A stretch of DNA of 64,000 nucleotides from Steromphala cineraria (taxonomy: Eukaryota > Mollusca > Gastropoda > Trochida > Trochidae). Below the pieces are notes generated by a model, which worked only from the letters and a program-made list of their open reading frames with translations, had not been told where the DNA came from and did not search any database. The DNA lies in contig OU744726.1 in assembly GCA_916613615.1 (NCBI GenBank), positions 15,131,515-15,195,514 on the forward strand, given 5' to 3'. This document shows, piece by piece, positions 35,251 through 47,908 of this stretch (position 1 is the first letter of the stretch; each line of letters begins with the position of its first letter). The translations under genes and the position numbers were made by a program.

Positions 35251-36085
35251 GCCTACAGTGAGTCGGAGAGGGTTATAGTAAGTTAAATAATAATACGTTT
35301 TTTAGTAAACGTCATTATTATATATAGATTCCGTTGACAACTCACCAATCCTTCACTCCTACCCTTGCCTCCCCTCCTGCGAATAGGGTGGCTCTGGTGA
35401 CCGTTCTCTGAGGCTTGGTTACATGACCAAAGCCAGCACAGGGACAGATAACTCCCGTCTTCTTTGATCTGTGTAATCTTGTTGAGAGATGATTAAAATT
35501 TCAAAAATCTTGATATTTAGTGAAAAATAAAGACCAAATAATGTTTTCTGAGTCTTTTCACTTAATTATCATCATAGACACAAAATTCCTTGGTGTTCTT
35601 CTCCAAGTACTATGACTTGCCATTTTAAAATGGCCGCCATTTTTGTTCTGGGAATAAATTTAAATGTCCCTATATCTTAAAATCTTCATAAATGAATGCT
35701 CTATCAGTTTACCAAGTTTCATGCTTGCATCACAAAAAGCACAATTTCCCCACATATCTGCTGGACTACATCAGGTTATTGATAAGACAACACGGATTCG
35801 TCATTGCTGACTGATTCTATTGTATTCAAACTGCACCCGGCAATTAGTGCTTGGGGCAATCATTACGTGATTGACAACACATGACTGATTTCTTAACTGT
35901 CAATCTGGGCACACAACTATGTGTTGATTATATGAATTGATTTATTGTTTTGTACCTGTATAAGTATATGTTACCTTCCATTTGTAATCATACTTGACAA
36001 GACCCACATAATGGTGGAAATGAATTCATCGTATTAAAGAAGATTGATCCAGTCCGAACCATCTGATGTTTACTCTTTCTTATAT

Positions 36086-36387
36086 ATATATATATATCTA
36101 TGATGAAAAAAATACTTCAGACGACACTTGCTGTAGGTATCATTTTAATGATGACTGGATGCGTCGCATTTCGACTTGATAACAAGTCTTTTCAACAGTG
36201 TGGAGGTCTCACAACATGGCAAATATATAGGTAGACATGCATAACATATATATATATATATATTCAAAAGTTAAAAAACACACAACACCAATAGACTCCT
36301 ACTAGTTTCATTGTAATCTTCAGGGAGTACAAAACAGTTGTGACGTTATATATAAAATTGGAAAAGTTTACTGGTATACAGTTTTAC
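36086..36387. other. TA-rich spacer
   Basis: Two TA runs (36081-36097 and about 36248-36262). No gene. Confidence 0.5.
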
Positions 36388-36442
36388 ATAATGAAAAGAT
36401 AAAAAATGATTGGCTTCGTGTCATTTTTTATCTTTTCATTAT
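36388..36442. repeat. Perfect 22-bp hairpin
   Basis: Arms ATAATGAAAAGATAAAAAAT plus GA (36388-36409) and its exact complement (36421-36442) around TTGGCTTCGTG. Confidence 0.85.
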
Positions 36443-36779
36443 ATATATCCTTATAGTTAACCAATTGGTGCAAAAGTTGTTATTTTCTATTTCTCAAGCA
36501 TATGACGAAAAGAGAGCTTTTATTTCCATGTTTTTTTCTCTTGATTTTGAATTTTTTTTTTTTTTACCATTTTACATAAAGAGGTTTTGTTTCGTCAAAG
36601 AATGTAACAAGTAACAGTTATAAAAACATATTTTTATGCTTTTTGTTTCCGAATATGAGTTTGATATTGATTGTATATAATCTTCCAACCCAAAACGATG
36701 AATATTTCATATATTTCGGGCCAGTTTTGAGACCCTTAGTCTGCATGTTTCTTTTCACATGGGGCAATGCAATCCTAAA

Positions 36780-36989
36780 CTGCATGGTAAAGCGCGCCCC
36801 CATTGTCAAAATAATTTATATTGAAGTGAATATAACCTTATGCAGAAATATAAAGGCTTAAACTGCATGTGCAATTCGACATTTTATCTGATAAGTATTA
36901 GATACATGATGCAAGTTGAATTTTCCCATGTTTAGATGCCACTGAGACGCACTTATATGTAAGGGGGCCCGCTTTGCCCTGGTCTCCCC
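36780..36989 (-). mobile_element. 210-bp unit of the 'GGGGAGACCAGGGC' family
   Basis: The right end GCTTTGCCCTGGTCTCCCC is the TIR of the 21.5-kb element. The left end GGTAAAGCGCGCCCCC matches that element's internal inverted copy. The interior aligns with the first 210 bp of the larger element in reverse (ACTTATCAGAT..., CACATGCA..., GCATAAGG...). It is a stand-alone mini-copy. Confidence 0.75.
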
Positions 36990-37420
36990 AATCGGTGATA
37001 CATGATGATTTATAAGTTTTGAGACCCTTAGTCTGAAAGAAGATAGTGAACAGATTTTAATATTCATCTCACGCATTTTACTCATGACCTTAAGGCACAT
37101 ATAAGTATCAGAATAAATGAACACAGTTTTTGGTAAATGTTTAATTTTTTCACCATGAAAAGCACTCTGAACATTCTGAACATTGAAACTCAAGCACATC
37201 GGGGCAACAACTAGTGTCATGCATCACATCGCTGATATATATCAAATGAATACGCTGACAGATTGATTCAGGATTTAACAAGTCAGATTTCAGTCTTCAT
37301 TACGGATCTACAGACAACCAGACGACGCGAGAAAACCCTTTTCGGTATCACACACTACATTAAAATTGATGGGAACATTTATAATTTCCATCTTCCAGTT
37401 AACACCAATCCTCTGCTGAA
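36990..37420. promoter_or_regulatory. 5' flank of the P450 gene
   Basis: Must contain the promoter and 5' UTR if the start at 37421 is right. I see no clear TATA box or xenobiotic response element (GCGTG). Confidence 0.3.
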
Positions 37421-40400
37421 ATGTCACTATCTTCAGAGTGGGTATATCAACTTGTTCCGGAATCGCAATGGACAAGGTCGATTCTAATTGGTGTAACTGT
37501 TGCTGTCTTTGTGTATTCTGTGACGAAGAAACGATATAACTATCCACCTGGACCAATAGGAATACCTGTAGTTGGAAGTCTCCTGGGTAAGTCTTTTAAT
37601 TGTACAATATACCAATTTATTACCCACGAGGACAGTCTTAGCGGGGTCATATGTACGTTATCCAAAGGGAAAATATCACTAATTGTAGTGTGACGTCACG
37701 TCACGTCAGGTCACGTTGACGTCATGCTTCAACGACAGTGTTCGACTTAAATTTTCTTTGATTTTGCGAAACGATAAAAGGTAAATTATTTGTGACCACG
37801 TCAACTACGTCTACATGTATTACAGTCATGTAATACGAATCTTACAGTATGTCATGGACACTCATATCATATTCTTTGTTTATGCAGGGGTAAACTAAAT
37901 GATGTGGTGAATGTTGGTAATCTCTTGTATGGCAATGAGGTAGGCACTTCTCTGTTGTAATAAATAATTAGGCGTTGAAATCCAGGAGTGTCTATAAAGT
38001 TGTTTTTGCAGTGGGAAATTATTGTAAAATGGGAGGGGGGGGGGGTCTTTTAAGGACCAAGAAGCCTGTGGGTAAAGTTAAGCTTATTCATGGTTAAAGA
38101 TTATTACGGAAATATATATAAAAATACACATCAAATTATGTTAAAGAATAGAAGGGGGCTTACAACTTTAGTTCGACTATTCCACACCGTTTATACCGTC
38201 GATCTAACATTAATCTATACGAGAGGTCGCCCGGATCACCTGTCTTGTACAAATAAGGTAACCGCAAACTGATAAATCAAATTCGCCGTCACAACCAGTT
38301 CCAAAATAGCACATTCAGTGTGTGACACCAATAAAGTTATGGCGTTAAGCCCAGGAACAAGGTATCGACCGAAGCATTCTAAAAAACAAATCTTATTTCT
38401 TACTCATAAAGTAAATTATTTTAACTTGGATGTCAATTTCATCGTTTAATTCTAAAAATAGAAATGAAAAAGATGCACTTTTTCGTGAGGATTGAGACTA
38501 GGTATGCTGTAACTTTGTGATTATCATTCGTCAAGAAAGTTATCGATGTGCAATAAGTATTTGTCGTTGACAACTAGAAATGACACTATACCATTTGAAA
38601 ATCAGAAATAAAAATCTTTAAGTACATCTAAGCGAGCATTATTTGTCGAGATCCTATATTTGGTCGTTCAGTGAGTCTAATAGGTTAGATCAACAGTTTA
38701 ACGTTAAATAAACATATGTTGATATATGTTTACTCACATTGGACGAGAAGATGATTGCTAATTTCTATATCCTGATACTTTTCTCATTCAATGATTTTCA
38801 TGATTATCAAATTTTCTTCAGTCTGATTTGTATGTATCTAATATTCACCTGAAAGATCATTAAAATCACCAAGCGGCAGTAGCACGCTTTTAAAAAATTT
38901 ACATTGTCAAATTTTCACTGATTATTGTAGTAATTGTGTTAAAAATCTCATTACACAAACCAATCATCAATAGTCAGAGAACAAATTATCAAGACTCACA
39001 TAAAGTTCATTGGCAGCCATTTTTGTGTGAAAACCTTTTATTCATTTTGAGTAAGACAAAGGAATCGCATAGCTTGCCTTTAAAGAAAATATTTGATTCA
39101 TTACTGCTTCATTTAGTTTAAATATTTTGTCTTTCAAGTGGAACCATTTATTTTCATATTCGTGACATCACCTTATATTCCCCCTAAAAACCTGCTACTG
39201 GCCTTGTAATCTTTATGATATGAAAGGTAGCCAAGATTTATCTAGAAAGTGATGATTAACATGTAAGGAAACCCACTTAGCGCAAGTCCGCTTCATGTAT
39301 TTACAAAAAATAATAATTAGTTGTTTGTTAAATATTTGACTTTTCTTGCACAGCATTGCGAAATAAGAGCATCCTTGATAAGATACCGGAATGGATGGAG
39401 AAATATGGACCACTCATCACTGTTGATCTAGGTAAGTACAGTTGTTACATGTTTTATTGCAGGAAAATATAATATTATAAGAATTGTATATATACAATGT
39501 ATCTAACAATATGTAAGATAAAAGTTTATCCATTATAAAAAACAATAAATCACAATTTTTTAAATTAATCAATTTGGAAAATGTGGAAATTTCGTAGAAC
39601 TACAGTTCAGGTTTAAAGTATATTTATACATGCTATTGATGTTTCGACAACTAGCTTATAATAAAACCTTTTGTGATATTCACTAAAGTTTTACTTCTCT
39701 TCAAGGCCTTCTTCGGACAGTTATCATCAACACCAATGACCATCTTCAGGAATCACTTGTCAAAAAGTCTGTTGACTTTGCTGGGCGCCCGGACCTCTTT
39801 TCCAGTGAGGAGGAAAGATGGATTTTGAATGAAAAAACAATTTGATTAAGTGTAACACGTGCAAATATTCATAAAGGAAAACATGTGGCACAACCATAAC
39901 AGTAGTGCGGGGTGCGCAACCCTCCCTCTAGATATTTCTAAATATCTCAAATTTTAATATTCGTAGTTCTCATACATGATAAACGTATTTTTTACCTTTC
40001 AATCTAATCAATCAGGGCCCTCTTTCACAAAGCCCTTAGGTGATCGTAAGTCTTTAAGGTAGCCTCTGTGCAATGTTAAAGAATAGGAGTTAAGGTTGAT
40101 CTTAGTAAAGGTTGCTTTGTGAAAGGAGGCCCAACTAATTCTCCTGTGGGCAGATAGTCGAAGACCAAAAATATTATTTCAAAAGTTGAGACTCCCTCGA
40201 ATGAACACTCCGCCCAAAACGAATATGCTCCTGAAAACTGTTGTAATGGTTTGGGGTTACGCCATTATTTTTAGATAACATATGTCTTTTTCAGAATATG
40301 ATCATACTGATGTACCTATACAGTCATTGACTAATTATAAGTTTAATCAACTGAAATGGTGAATGCAAGAAGAGAAGATATGTAAAGTTTTCCCCAAAAA

Positions 40401-43400
40401 ACAAGTACACGTCCGAAATGGCACGATCAATTTTTTAAATCAAAGTTGCAAGTGAAGGCGATAGAGTACTGAGTTATTGATATAAGAGGATTGGTGTACA
40501 TTATTGAGAATAAAATATGACCCCTTGTCAAATCTCGAGCACAGCACATTCGTTGCTCTATATTATGCTCACGGGTAATATATTATCTACAGCATAAACC
40601 GCCAACAAATATTTGGTCGCAATATTCGCATTTATTTGTTAAATAACATTTCGACCAAACTAGGTACAAAATCAGTCGTAAAATGTTCAATAAATCAACC
40701 ATAAGACCAAACATTAAACGGGATAAACATATCCATCAACTTAGTCGCTGTGGCACAGTGGTAATGAGTATGGTTTAGTACCTTGCCTATACCATATGCT
40801 ATTGAACTGGTACAATTATTCTGAATGCTCCCACGGATTATGCCGTATCTAGTGAGCCTCATCACCAAAACATTTGCAGAATAAAAATAATTGTCTGGAT
40901 TATTATATACTTTGTAAACAGTTTGGTCTTGAAATATATTACTTTCACCATGATGTCCCGATATTGTCTTGCAGTAAAATTAATGTTATTACAACTATGA
41001 ATCATACATCACTTTTACAGTGAATACCTTTTCACAAGGAGGTAAAAACATTCTTTCAACCAACTATGGACCCACCTGGCAACTTCAAAGAAGAATTGCA
41101 CTGAGAGCTCTGGGGTATGTGAGAATTAAAGAACCTTTCTCAATCTATCTCCTATTGCTGTTTGAACTTCGGTTGAGATATACCTAATGAAACGACAAAT
41201 ATAATAATCACCTTTTCGAGAAAAAATTTTTTTCCTAAAGAAAATATCTTTATACCGGTGAAGCAAGAACAGGTACATTACTCTGTGATCAGAAGTAATA
41301 TTCAGCGGATTAGATTGTCACTGCAAAATGTTAACAATAACATACCGAAAACATCGTAAAGAGTCGTTTTTCTTCAATCATAAACAACGCCGTGACGCGA
41401 GGCGTGCGTTCGATTTCCTCAAAGGGAGATAATCGTGTTTCAAGGGGAGGTAATAGGTTCTGTCCTACTTTTCTCACCGCAGTGAAAATATGGATTATAT
41501 TTTCACTGCAGTGAAAATATGACTTTCTACTGCTTTTCTTAAAATATGGATTATATTTTCACTGTATAACCCTATATGTCATTGCTAATTATATAATAAA
41601 TATTTTTTTCAATTGGAACCATTATTTTTTTAATTTTCCTGACATTCGCCCTTAAACGTGCTACTGCCCCTTTAAACCATTTTAATTGGAACCAAGAGTC
41701 ATGATATCAACAAATACAAATATTTCTTTTTTTGTTTAGTTCCTACATGAAAGGCAGCAGATTCCAAGACACATTTGACGAGGTACTTCACATGGTACTT
41801 GGGGAGTTACGTAAGGAAAAGGACGCCTTTGATTTCCAGCCGTACACGGCATTGGTCACCATCAACCTCATCACCCAGATTTGTTTCTCAGAAATGTAGG
41901 TTTTTAGGCTAGCTTGCAAATCTAGCCGAGATTTGATCAAATGTTTTCGAGGTCTCTTTTTCTCTCTTTTTCTCTCTTAATAATAACCTCCCGGAAGGTA
42001 AATGATCGGAAGCCAGGAGGTTGGAGGTTTTTATATCTCAATCTTAGACCACAACCCTTAAGTCGAACTCAAGTTTTTACATTTGAAATGTACGATTTAA
42101 CCCCATAGTCCACATTCTTTAAAAAATATCTCCAAATTTGCATGTTTTCAAAGTGGATTCGAACCCCAACCCTCTAAACCGTAAGCAAAAATTCTAACTC
42201 TAAATCATGTTGATATGTCTTATTCAATTAATATAATTACGTTTCTACTGATGTAGAAAAAAAGATTTTGACACAACGCAAAAATTAACTCTAACATGAA
42301 ATTTTGCATTTTGAACCTTAACTGTTGACTATGATCATTGCCAGGATGTCAAAGGACGACGAGAAATTCCTGTATTTGAAGAAGCAGTTCATTGAAATGA
42401 ACGAAGAGTTTAACAACGGATTTCTGGAGGATCTATTACCTCCGCTGAGACTTTGGCCAACCAAGAGCTTCAGAGTTGTCCGCGATGCTGTCATGGAATG
42501 TCTTAGATACAATATGAAGAAAATATCAGAACACAGACAAACATTATCAGAAGGTTGGTCATGATTTATCAATATGAAGAAAATATCAGAACACGGCCAG
42601 GCATTATCAGAAGGTTTGTCATGATTTATCAATATGACGAAAATATCTAAACCCAGCCAGGCATTATCAGAAGGTTGGTCATGATTTATCAATATGACGA
42701 AAATATTAGAACACGGCCAGGCATTATCAGAACGTTTGTCATGATTTATCAATATGAAGAAAATACCAGAACACAGACAAACATTATCAGAAGGTTGGTC
42801 ATAATTTATAAATATGAAGAAAATATCAGAACACAGACAAACATTATCAGAAGGTTGGTCATAATTTATAAATATGAAGAAAATACCAGAACACAGACAA
42901 ACATTATCAGAAGGTGTGTTACGGTTGCCTTTGTTCTGTATTCAGACTGATTGTTCTTTCAGACAATGAAAGGGACTTGACAGACGCGATCTTGATTGCA
43001 CAGAAACAACTTGCGGCTGAAGAGAGTCCTGATCACCTTGCTGAGATCACAGACACACATGTCGCACAGACGATCAATGATATATTCATAGGTAGGCAGT
43101 GTCACCAAGCATGTGAAATCAACGTAAATTAGCAGTGAAATACGAGGGGTTATCAGTGAAATAAACTGTCTAGCTATCAAGCTACGGTGACGATAATCCT
43201 TTTTTGCACTGACATATCATGATAATATTTATTTTTTTATGCCCCCGAATCGGAGATTCCGGGGATATATTGTTTTGCGCTGTCCGTCTGTCTGTCTGTT
43301 TGTTACAAAAAACTTTAACCTTGCTATGTTAAATGTTGAAACTAGTCATCTTTAAACCATGCAATTGTGTTATTAAACAAACCACGCAGATACCAAATAC

Positions 43401-45866
43401 ATTGACGCTGCCCCTTGTATTGTAATCAAGGTATTTAAACAACTCCATCGTTTCAAAACTCCATTGCATGTTATATCATTTTAACATACATGTAATATGA
43501 CATGTCACTGATACTTTGTCCACACAACACGTACCTTAAATATTCTGACCATAAGTTACGACTCTGCATTGTAATCTTTTGACCATGAAGTTTCTATTGC
43601 AAAAACATTTAGTGGTTTGCTATGTTAATCTTATGCTCCTAATGATAAGCAAGAACAGACAGAAAAGCTTACCTTTGAAAACTACCATTGAATTTCCATG
43701 TGGTTTTAGTTCTTGATAAGTGTGAATGAAATCATTTCAGCTGGTATCGACACCTCGAGACAAACACTGTACTGGACCATCCTGTACATAGCAGCACACC
43801 CGGATGTTCAGGCTAAAATACACGAGGAGGTCGACTCTGTTTTAGGTGCGTGTAGACGATCGAAGGCTTTCATTAGTATTTGAGGGATGCCTTTTGTTAT
43901 CTCTTTTATCTGTTTTATTGCTAATATCATCGTCTAAATGTAGTTTTCTCAAACACGATGCTTCATTGTGGCATCGAAACGTTATGTATGTATTCATGGA
44001 TGAATGGATGAGGATGGATGGATTGGTTGATATGGATGGAAGGATGTGAATGGATGTGGATGGATGAATTGATTGATCTGGATGGATGGCATCTTCCTAC
44101 GCAGAGCCTAAAAGGCCAGTTTCCAAACTGTCATTTTATGCCTTGCTGCAGAGACTTTACTTTTCTGTGCTGCTATAGTGCCCCTACAGAGTAGAGAGCA
44201 AGCACAGAAAACTCAAGGCTATGCAGCAAGGCATAAAATGACAGTTTGGAAACTGGCCTTTTAGGCTCTGCGTAGGAAGATGGATGGATGGATGTGGATG
44301 GGGGGATATGGATGTATGGATATGGATTGATAGATGTGGGTGTGGAGGGATTGATTGATCGGTGTTGATGGATGGTGGATGGATGGACGTTGATATTGAT
44401 GGCTGGATGGATTGATGGATGGGGGATGTGGATGTTGATGAATGGATGTGGATGTAATTGGATTGATGGATGGAATATGGATGTTGATGGATGGATGGAT
44501 GGGGGATGTGGATGTGGATGAATGGATGTGGATGTAATTGGATGGATGGGTGGATGGACGTTGCTGTTGATGGATGGATGGATGTATTAATGGATGGAAT
44601 ATGGATGTTGATGGATGGATGGGGGATGTGGATGTTGATGAATGGATGTTGATGTAATTGGATGGATGGATTGGGGATGTGGATGTTGATGAAGAAGGAT
44701 GGGTTGATTGATTGATGGATGTTGGTGTTGATGGATGTGGATGTGGATGTCTGTCTGTCTGTCAGGGTGTGTCGTGTTCATCAATACAATAAATCAGGGT
44801 GAAAAATATTGTATTAATTGGGGATACGTGCGTTGCATAAAATCCCCAGAACTTTTGCATATATTTGTGCAGGTTCCCGTATAACACCAATGGCGTCAGA
44901 CCGAGCCAGTCTGCCCTTCACTGAAGCTGTTCTGTATGAGAGCATGAGGATTGCTACTGTAGCTCCTCTGAGTCTTCCGCATTCGACAACTTGTGATACT
45001 TCTATTGGTGAGATTATGCCCCTACAAGACGTTAACAAAAATGTGTAGCTTTTCATCCTTAACACCTAATACTAAGATATACGAAATGACCTAGAAACGA
45101 CACAGTTAATAATAAACTTCGGCTTACAACGTATACAATGATGAATCAGGTTCCTATTTGTGTATATATTTCCAGTTTTATCAATGTCTTAGCGCCACTG
45201 AGCATCTGTAAGGTGGATATAAGGCGTTTTACAAATGAATGAATGAATAAGATGTAACACCACTTTTCATAGAAATATTTTACAATGTTTCACTGCAAGT
45301 ATCTTTAGCTGTGCCTGTTTCGTTCTCAAATCGAGAAATTCTTTATGCTTCGTAGATGATTTGTGAGTAGCCTACTTCCTGATGAAGGATTATGAACAAC
45401 CAATTCCCACCGCAATGTTATTGATATGGAAGATTCTTGACAGAAAGTACAGGAAATAATAGAATCAGCTTATCTTACTTCCACCATGTTCTTTATGTGT
45501 AACACTATCTACCCAACAGGTGACTACACTATCCCAAAGGACACATTAGTTCTTCCAAATCTGCACGCTATCCACCATGATCCAAAGTTATGGGCGGATC
45601 CTTGGCAGTTCAAGCCTGAGCGCTTCCTTGACTCCAATGGAAGGGTCATGAGAAAAGGGGGTTGGATGCCGTTTTCTATTGGGAAGAGAGCATGCATGGC
45701 AGAAGCATTGGCTAAACCACATCTACACATGGTTCTCGTGGCCTTCTACCGTAACTTCGAAATACGCATGCCAGAAGGCGTTACAGCTGACCTGAAACCA
45801 GTTGAAACCGGTATAGTTTATCTTGCTAAAAACTACAAAGTGGTTGTCAAGGATAAACTAGCATGA
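37421..45866 (+). CDS. Cytochrome P450, CYP2 clan, ten exons, 505 aa
   Basis: Haem-thiolate monooxygenase anchored to the ER, oxidising small lipophilic substrates with NADPH-P450 reductase. Exons: 37421-37586, 39354-39431, 39706-39804, 41021-41114, 41740-41895, 42345-42553, 42963-43091, 43741-43845, 44873-45007, 45520-45866. They sum to 1518 nt and every junction is in phase with GT-AG ends. Landmarks: N-terminal membrane helix (about 20-33), hinge PPGP (42-45), FAGRP, the WQLQRR helix-C motif, I-helix AGIDTS (311-316), K-helix E368-x-x-R371, FKPERF (421-426), and haem loop FSIGKRACMA with Cys449. In that loop the usual Gly after Cys-x is Ala451. FAGRP and FSQGGKNI resemble CYP1/CYP17-type members of the CYP2 clan. 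Substrate unknown. Introns carry MITEs, a minisatellite and a perfect hairpin. The 3' end of exon 6 is tandemly repeated in its intron. Confidence 0.95.
38871..39205 (-). mobile_element. MITE family A, copy 4 (P450 intron 1)
   Basis: Degenerate ends AAGCGGCAGTAGCACGCTTT and CCTGCTACTGGCCTT around the family interior in reverse orientation. Its right end lies about 150 bp before exon 2. Confidence 0.85.
40015..40132. mobile_element. 118-bp MITE, 'GGGCC(T)CTTTCACAAAGC' ends
   Basis: In P450 intron 3. Left end GGGCCCTCTTTCACAAAGC and right end GCTTTGTGAAAGGAGGCCC are inverted, and the interior is non-coding. This terminus is widespread in invertebrate genomes. Confidence 0.8.
41470..41580. repeat. 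TTTTCACTGCAGTGAAAA palindrome repeat
   Basis: P450 intron 4. The phrases ATATGGATTATATTTTCACTG and GCAGTGAAAATATG recur and are mutually inverted, making several alternative stems. Confidence 0.7.
41585..41673 (-). mobile_element. MITE family A, copy 5 (end fragment)
   Basis: TTCAATTGGAACCATTATTT, TTCCTGACATTC, then AAACGTGCTACTGCCCCTTT. Only one end survives. It lies 66 bp before exon 5. Confidence 0.8.
42512..42916 (+). repeat. 60-bp tandem array copying the exon 6 / 5' splice-site junction
   Basis: Seven units start at 42512, 42572, 42632, 42692, 42752, 42812 and 42872. Each holds the last 42 bases of exon 6 (ATATGAAGAAAATATCAGAA ... ATTATCAGAAG), the donor GTTGGT or GTTTGT (GTGTGT in unit 7), and about 12 intronic bases. 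The unit is a multiple of three, but in the P450 frame each full unit carries GGTCATGA, so its TGA stops translation if a later donor is used. Only the first donor gives a full-length product. Confidence 0.95.
43242..43330 (+). repeat. Hairpin-headed (GTCT)n repeat
   Basis: P450 intron 7. CCCCCGAATCGGAGATTCCG followed by GGG forms a stem, then GTCCGTCTGTCTGTCTG and AAAACTTTAACCTTG. Plus-strand counterpart of 31345-31560. Its other end is not clear. Confidence 0.75.
43990..44760 (+). repeat. GGAT minisatellite in P450 intron 8
   Basis: Degenerate array of GGATGGATG, GGATGTGGATG and GTTGATGAATGGATG units. It is interrupted at 44090-44282 by an inverted-repeat element and ends in a GTCT run at about 44750. 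Confidence 0.95.
44090..44282. mobile_element. 193-bp foldback element with perfect 61-bp arms
   Basis: Arms 44090-44150 and 44222-44282 are exact complements by my reading, beginning CATCTTCCTACGCAGAGCCT. The spacer adds a further stem, TTTTCTGTGC / GCACAGAAAA. It lies in a P450 intron, inside the GGAT array, so it is transcribed with the gene. Confidence 0.95.
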
Positions 45867-47906
45867 AATGGTATGAACATTAGGCTGTACAAATGTATGA
45901 GCATAAGTTCAAGGATTTGAATTACCACATAGAAAGCTTCAATACTTAGGTGTTATTGATCAGCTATTGCTTTAGAGAAAAGTCACGATTGATTAAATTG
46001 ATAGTTTACCTGTCTTTTATGGATGTCGTAAACATAGTGACCCTTAAGGAAAGAACAATTTTGATAATGAAATATCATTCAAGCATTGTATTCGGTACCC
46101 ATTTATGGGAATCATGTTGTTTCAACAAAACACAAAGTCGGGTTAATATGGAATATCCCCTGCACCACGGTCTGAATGCACCGACCTTTGTCGCATGTTT
46201 CTCACATACGCTCTTCTAACTAACCGCAAGGACTGTGGACAAAACTTTCGATGTTATGCTAGGGGTAGGTAACTCCAGTGTACAATTTGTTATACATGAT
46301 GGCCGCTAAACGCTATTTAAAAACGACGATGTCATTGACTAGGTCATGACTTGGTTTCGTCTGCGCTAAACTTGTTACATCGATATGAGATTTGGCTGGC
46401 TGCATTCAGACCATGGCGAAAGGGTTTATCCCAGCTCGATTAGATAGACAAATCATTTTGATAATGTTATTCCTCTGATCACGGTCGATCTCACTCAGAC
46501 TGCAGTCTATATGTATGAACTTACCGCCATTTAGAGTTGAAAGTGGATAGTTTGAGGCAAAATTGGATTACTTTATTTACATACACATGCTTTATAACTA
46601 ATACCATATTCTGTGACCAAGATCATCACATTTGAGTTAATAGATACAAGTTTATGGCCGTGAAAATGTTTCGCGCTGCCATATCGGACGCCATTTTGAA
46701 AAACACATTTTTGGTAATCTTTTAGAATATTAATATTAAGTACAATGAGCCCTATTAGAATCCGATGAGAAAGTTTTTGAAGTAATATCTTGGCGGTTTA
46801 ACTGTGCTTGGACCAGGCTCAAAACAAGTTTTACGGAGCCTCGTTTATACCAGATCTAGATGTGTTAAGCAGAAGTAGAATGTATGAATCATTATTTCAC
46901 ATATGTATACATATTTTAATATCATATTCTTTATTAAAGTTTCAAAAAGGCAGTATCAAATGAGAAAAGAAGATAAACGTGAAAGAGATTTCATGCAAGT
47001 CAGTGCATTAAACATGAACATCCATATATCATTTTAGTGTTTTAGCTTGTCACCATTCAAGTATTAATTCATGTAATGTTATAAGATATGAGAAGCGAAA
47101 TCACATGTACCTTCCTTACTTTCATAGTTTGTTTCTAGAAATGCTTAATTTCTTTGCTTCAAGAATATTTGAACTTATACAGAGACTATGCGTTATACAG
47201 TGTACAATATCTAGTGACCTGGCAAATGAATACTTATATTTTTTTGAAAATAAACGATGTATCCAAACTTGGCCTTCAATTCATTGAAACCCCACTGACA
47301 TGTGACATGCTTTTGCATTATATCAATCACTTTGCGACTCGTTTACATAATTTTAAGGTGAAAGGTCCGCTCTTGCCTGATTGTAAAGATTTGTTTGACC
47401 TGCCATGAAAACAGCGCAAAACAGGAATTGATACATTTGCTGTCATTTAATAACGTGATTGTTTTGAATTGAAAATGCAAACCGTTAACTTTACCTTTAA
47501 CCAAGATTTCGACATTTCAATGGTAAACGTTAAGACATTCCGATTCAGAAGCAAATGGGTAACATTTAGTTCAGATCAGTAGCTTGGTCACATGGTTCAG
47601 GTTCTGCTTTTCACAAAACATTGATCATCTGGTGTTATTTTGTCATTCCAAAATACAAAGAGGTCATGAATACTTTGGTAGTGTATGCTTAGCATGCTGA
47701 AAACGAGAGACTACAGGATTGATTTCAGTAAATATGCAATTAAAACAATTTGATCAACGACTTTTATTGAACCAATCCTTACCAAATATACATAAACGAT
47801 GTAAAGACACTATAAACTTACGAGAGGTTATTTAAATGCTTCCGGAGTTACTCAACTCAAGAATACTACTTAAATACTGCTAAATAAACAGTACCCATGG
47901 TAAGAG
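45867..47906. other. 3' flank of P450 and intergenic DNA
   Basis: No coding frame with family features. No AATAAA close to the P450 stop. Confidence 0.5.
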
Positions 47907-47908
47907 TA

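Larger units (their letters stand above)
32224..36085. mobile_element. 3.9-kb element with long inverted repeats, holding DIRS-like remains
   Basis: Outer arms match over about 78 bp (32224-32301 versus 36007-36084), for example GATGGTTCGGACTGGATCAA, TCTTCTTTAATACGATGAAT. Inner arms match more loosely: CCAGCAGATATGTG with ACAAGCATGAAA (32358-32420 versus 35710-35765), and ATATAGGGACATT with AAATGGCGGC (32458-32505 versus 35625-35680). The terminal inverted repeats are therefore about 280-450 bp. The interior contains a nested MITE and a decayed DIRS-type ORF. Either a foldback element was hit by a DIRS element, or the arms are the inverted terminal repeats of the DIRS element itself. Confidence 0.7.

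Noticed and set aside
40741..40830. tRNA-like A box (TGGCACAGTGG)
   Set aside because: No B box and no cloverleaf; a chance match in a P450 intron.
42318..42950. 144-aa minus and 91-aa plus repetitive frames
   Set aside because: Products of the 60-bp array over P450 exon 6 and its intron. The exon itself is explained by the P450.
44587..44784. His/Pro-rich minus frame
   Set aside because: Reverse translation of the GGAT minisatellite.
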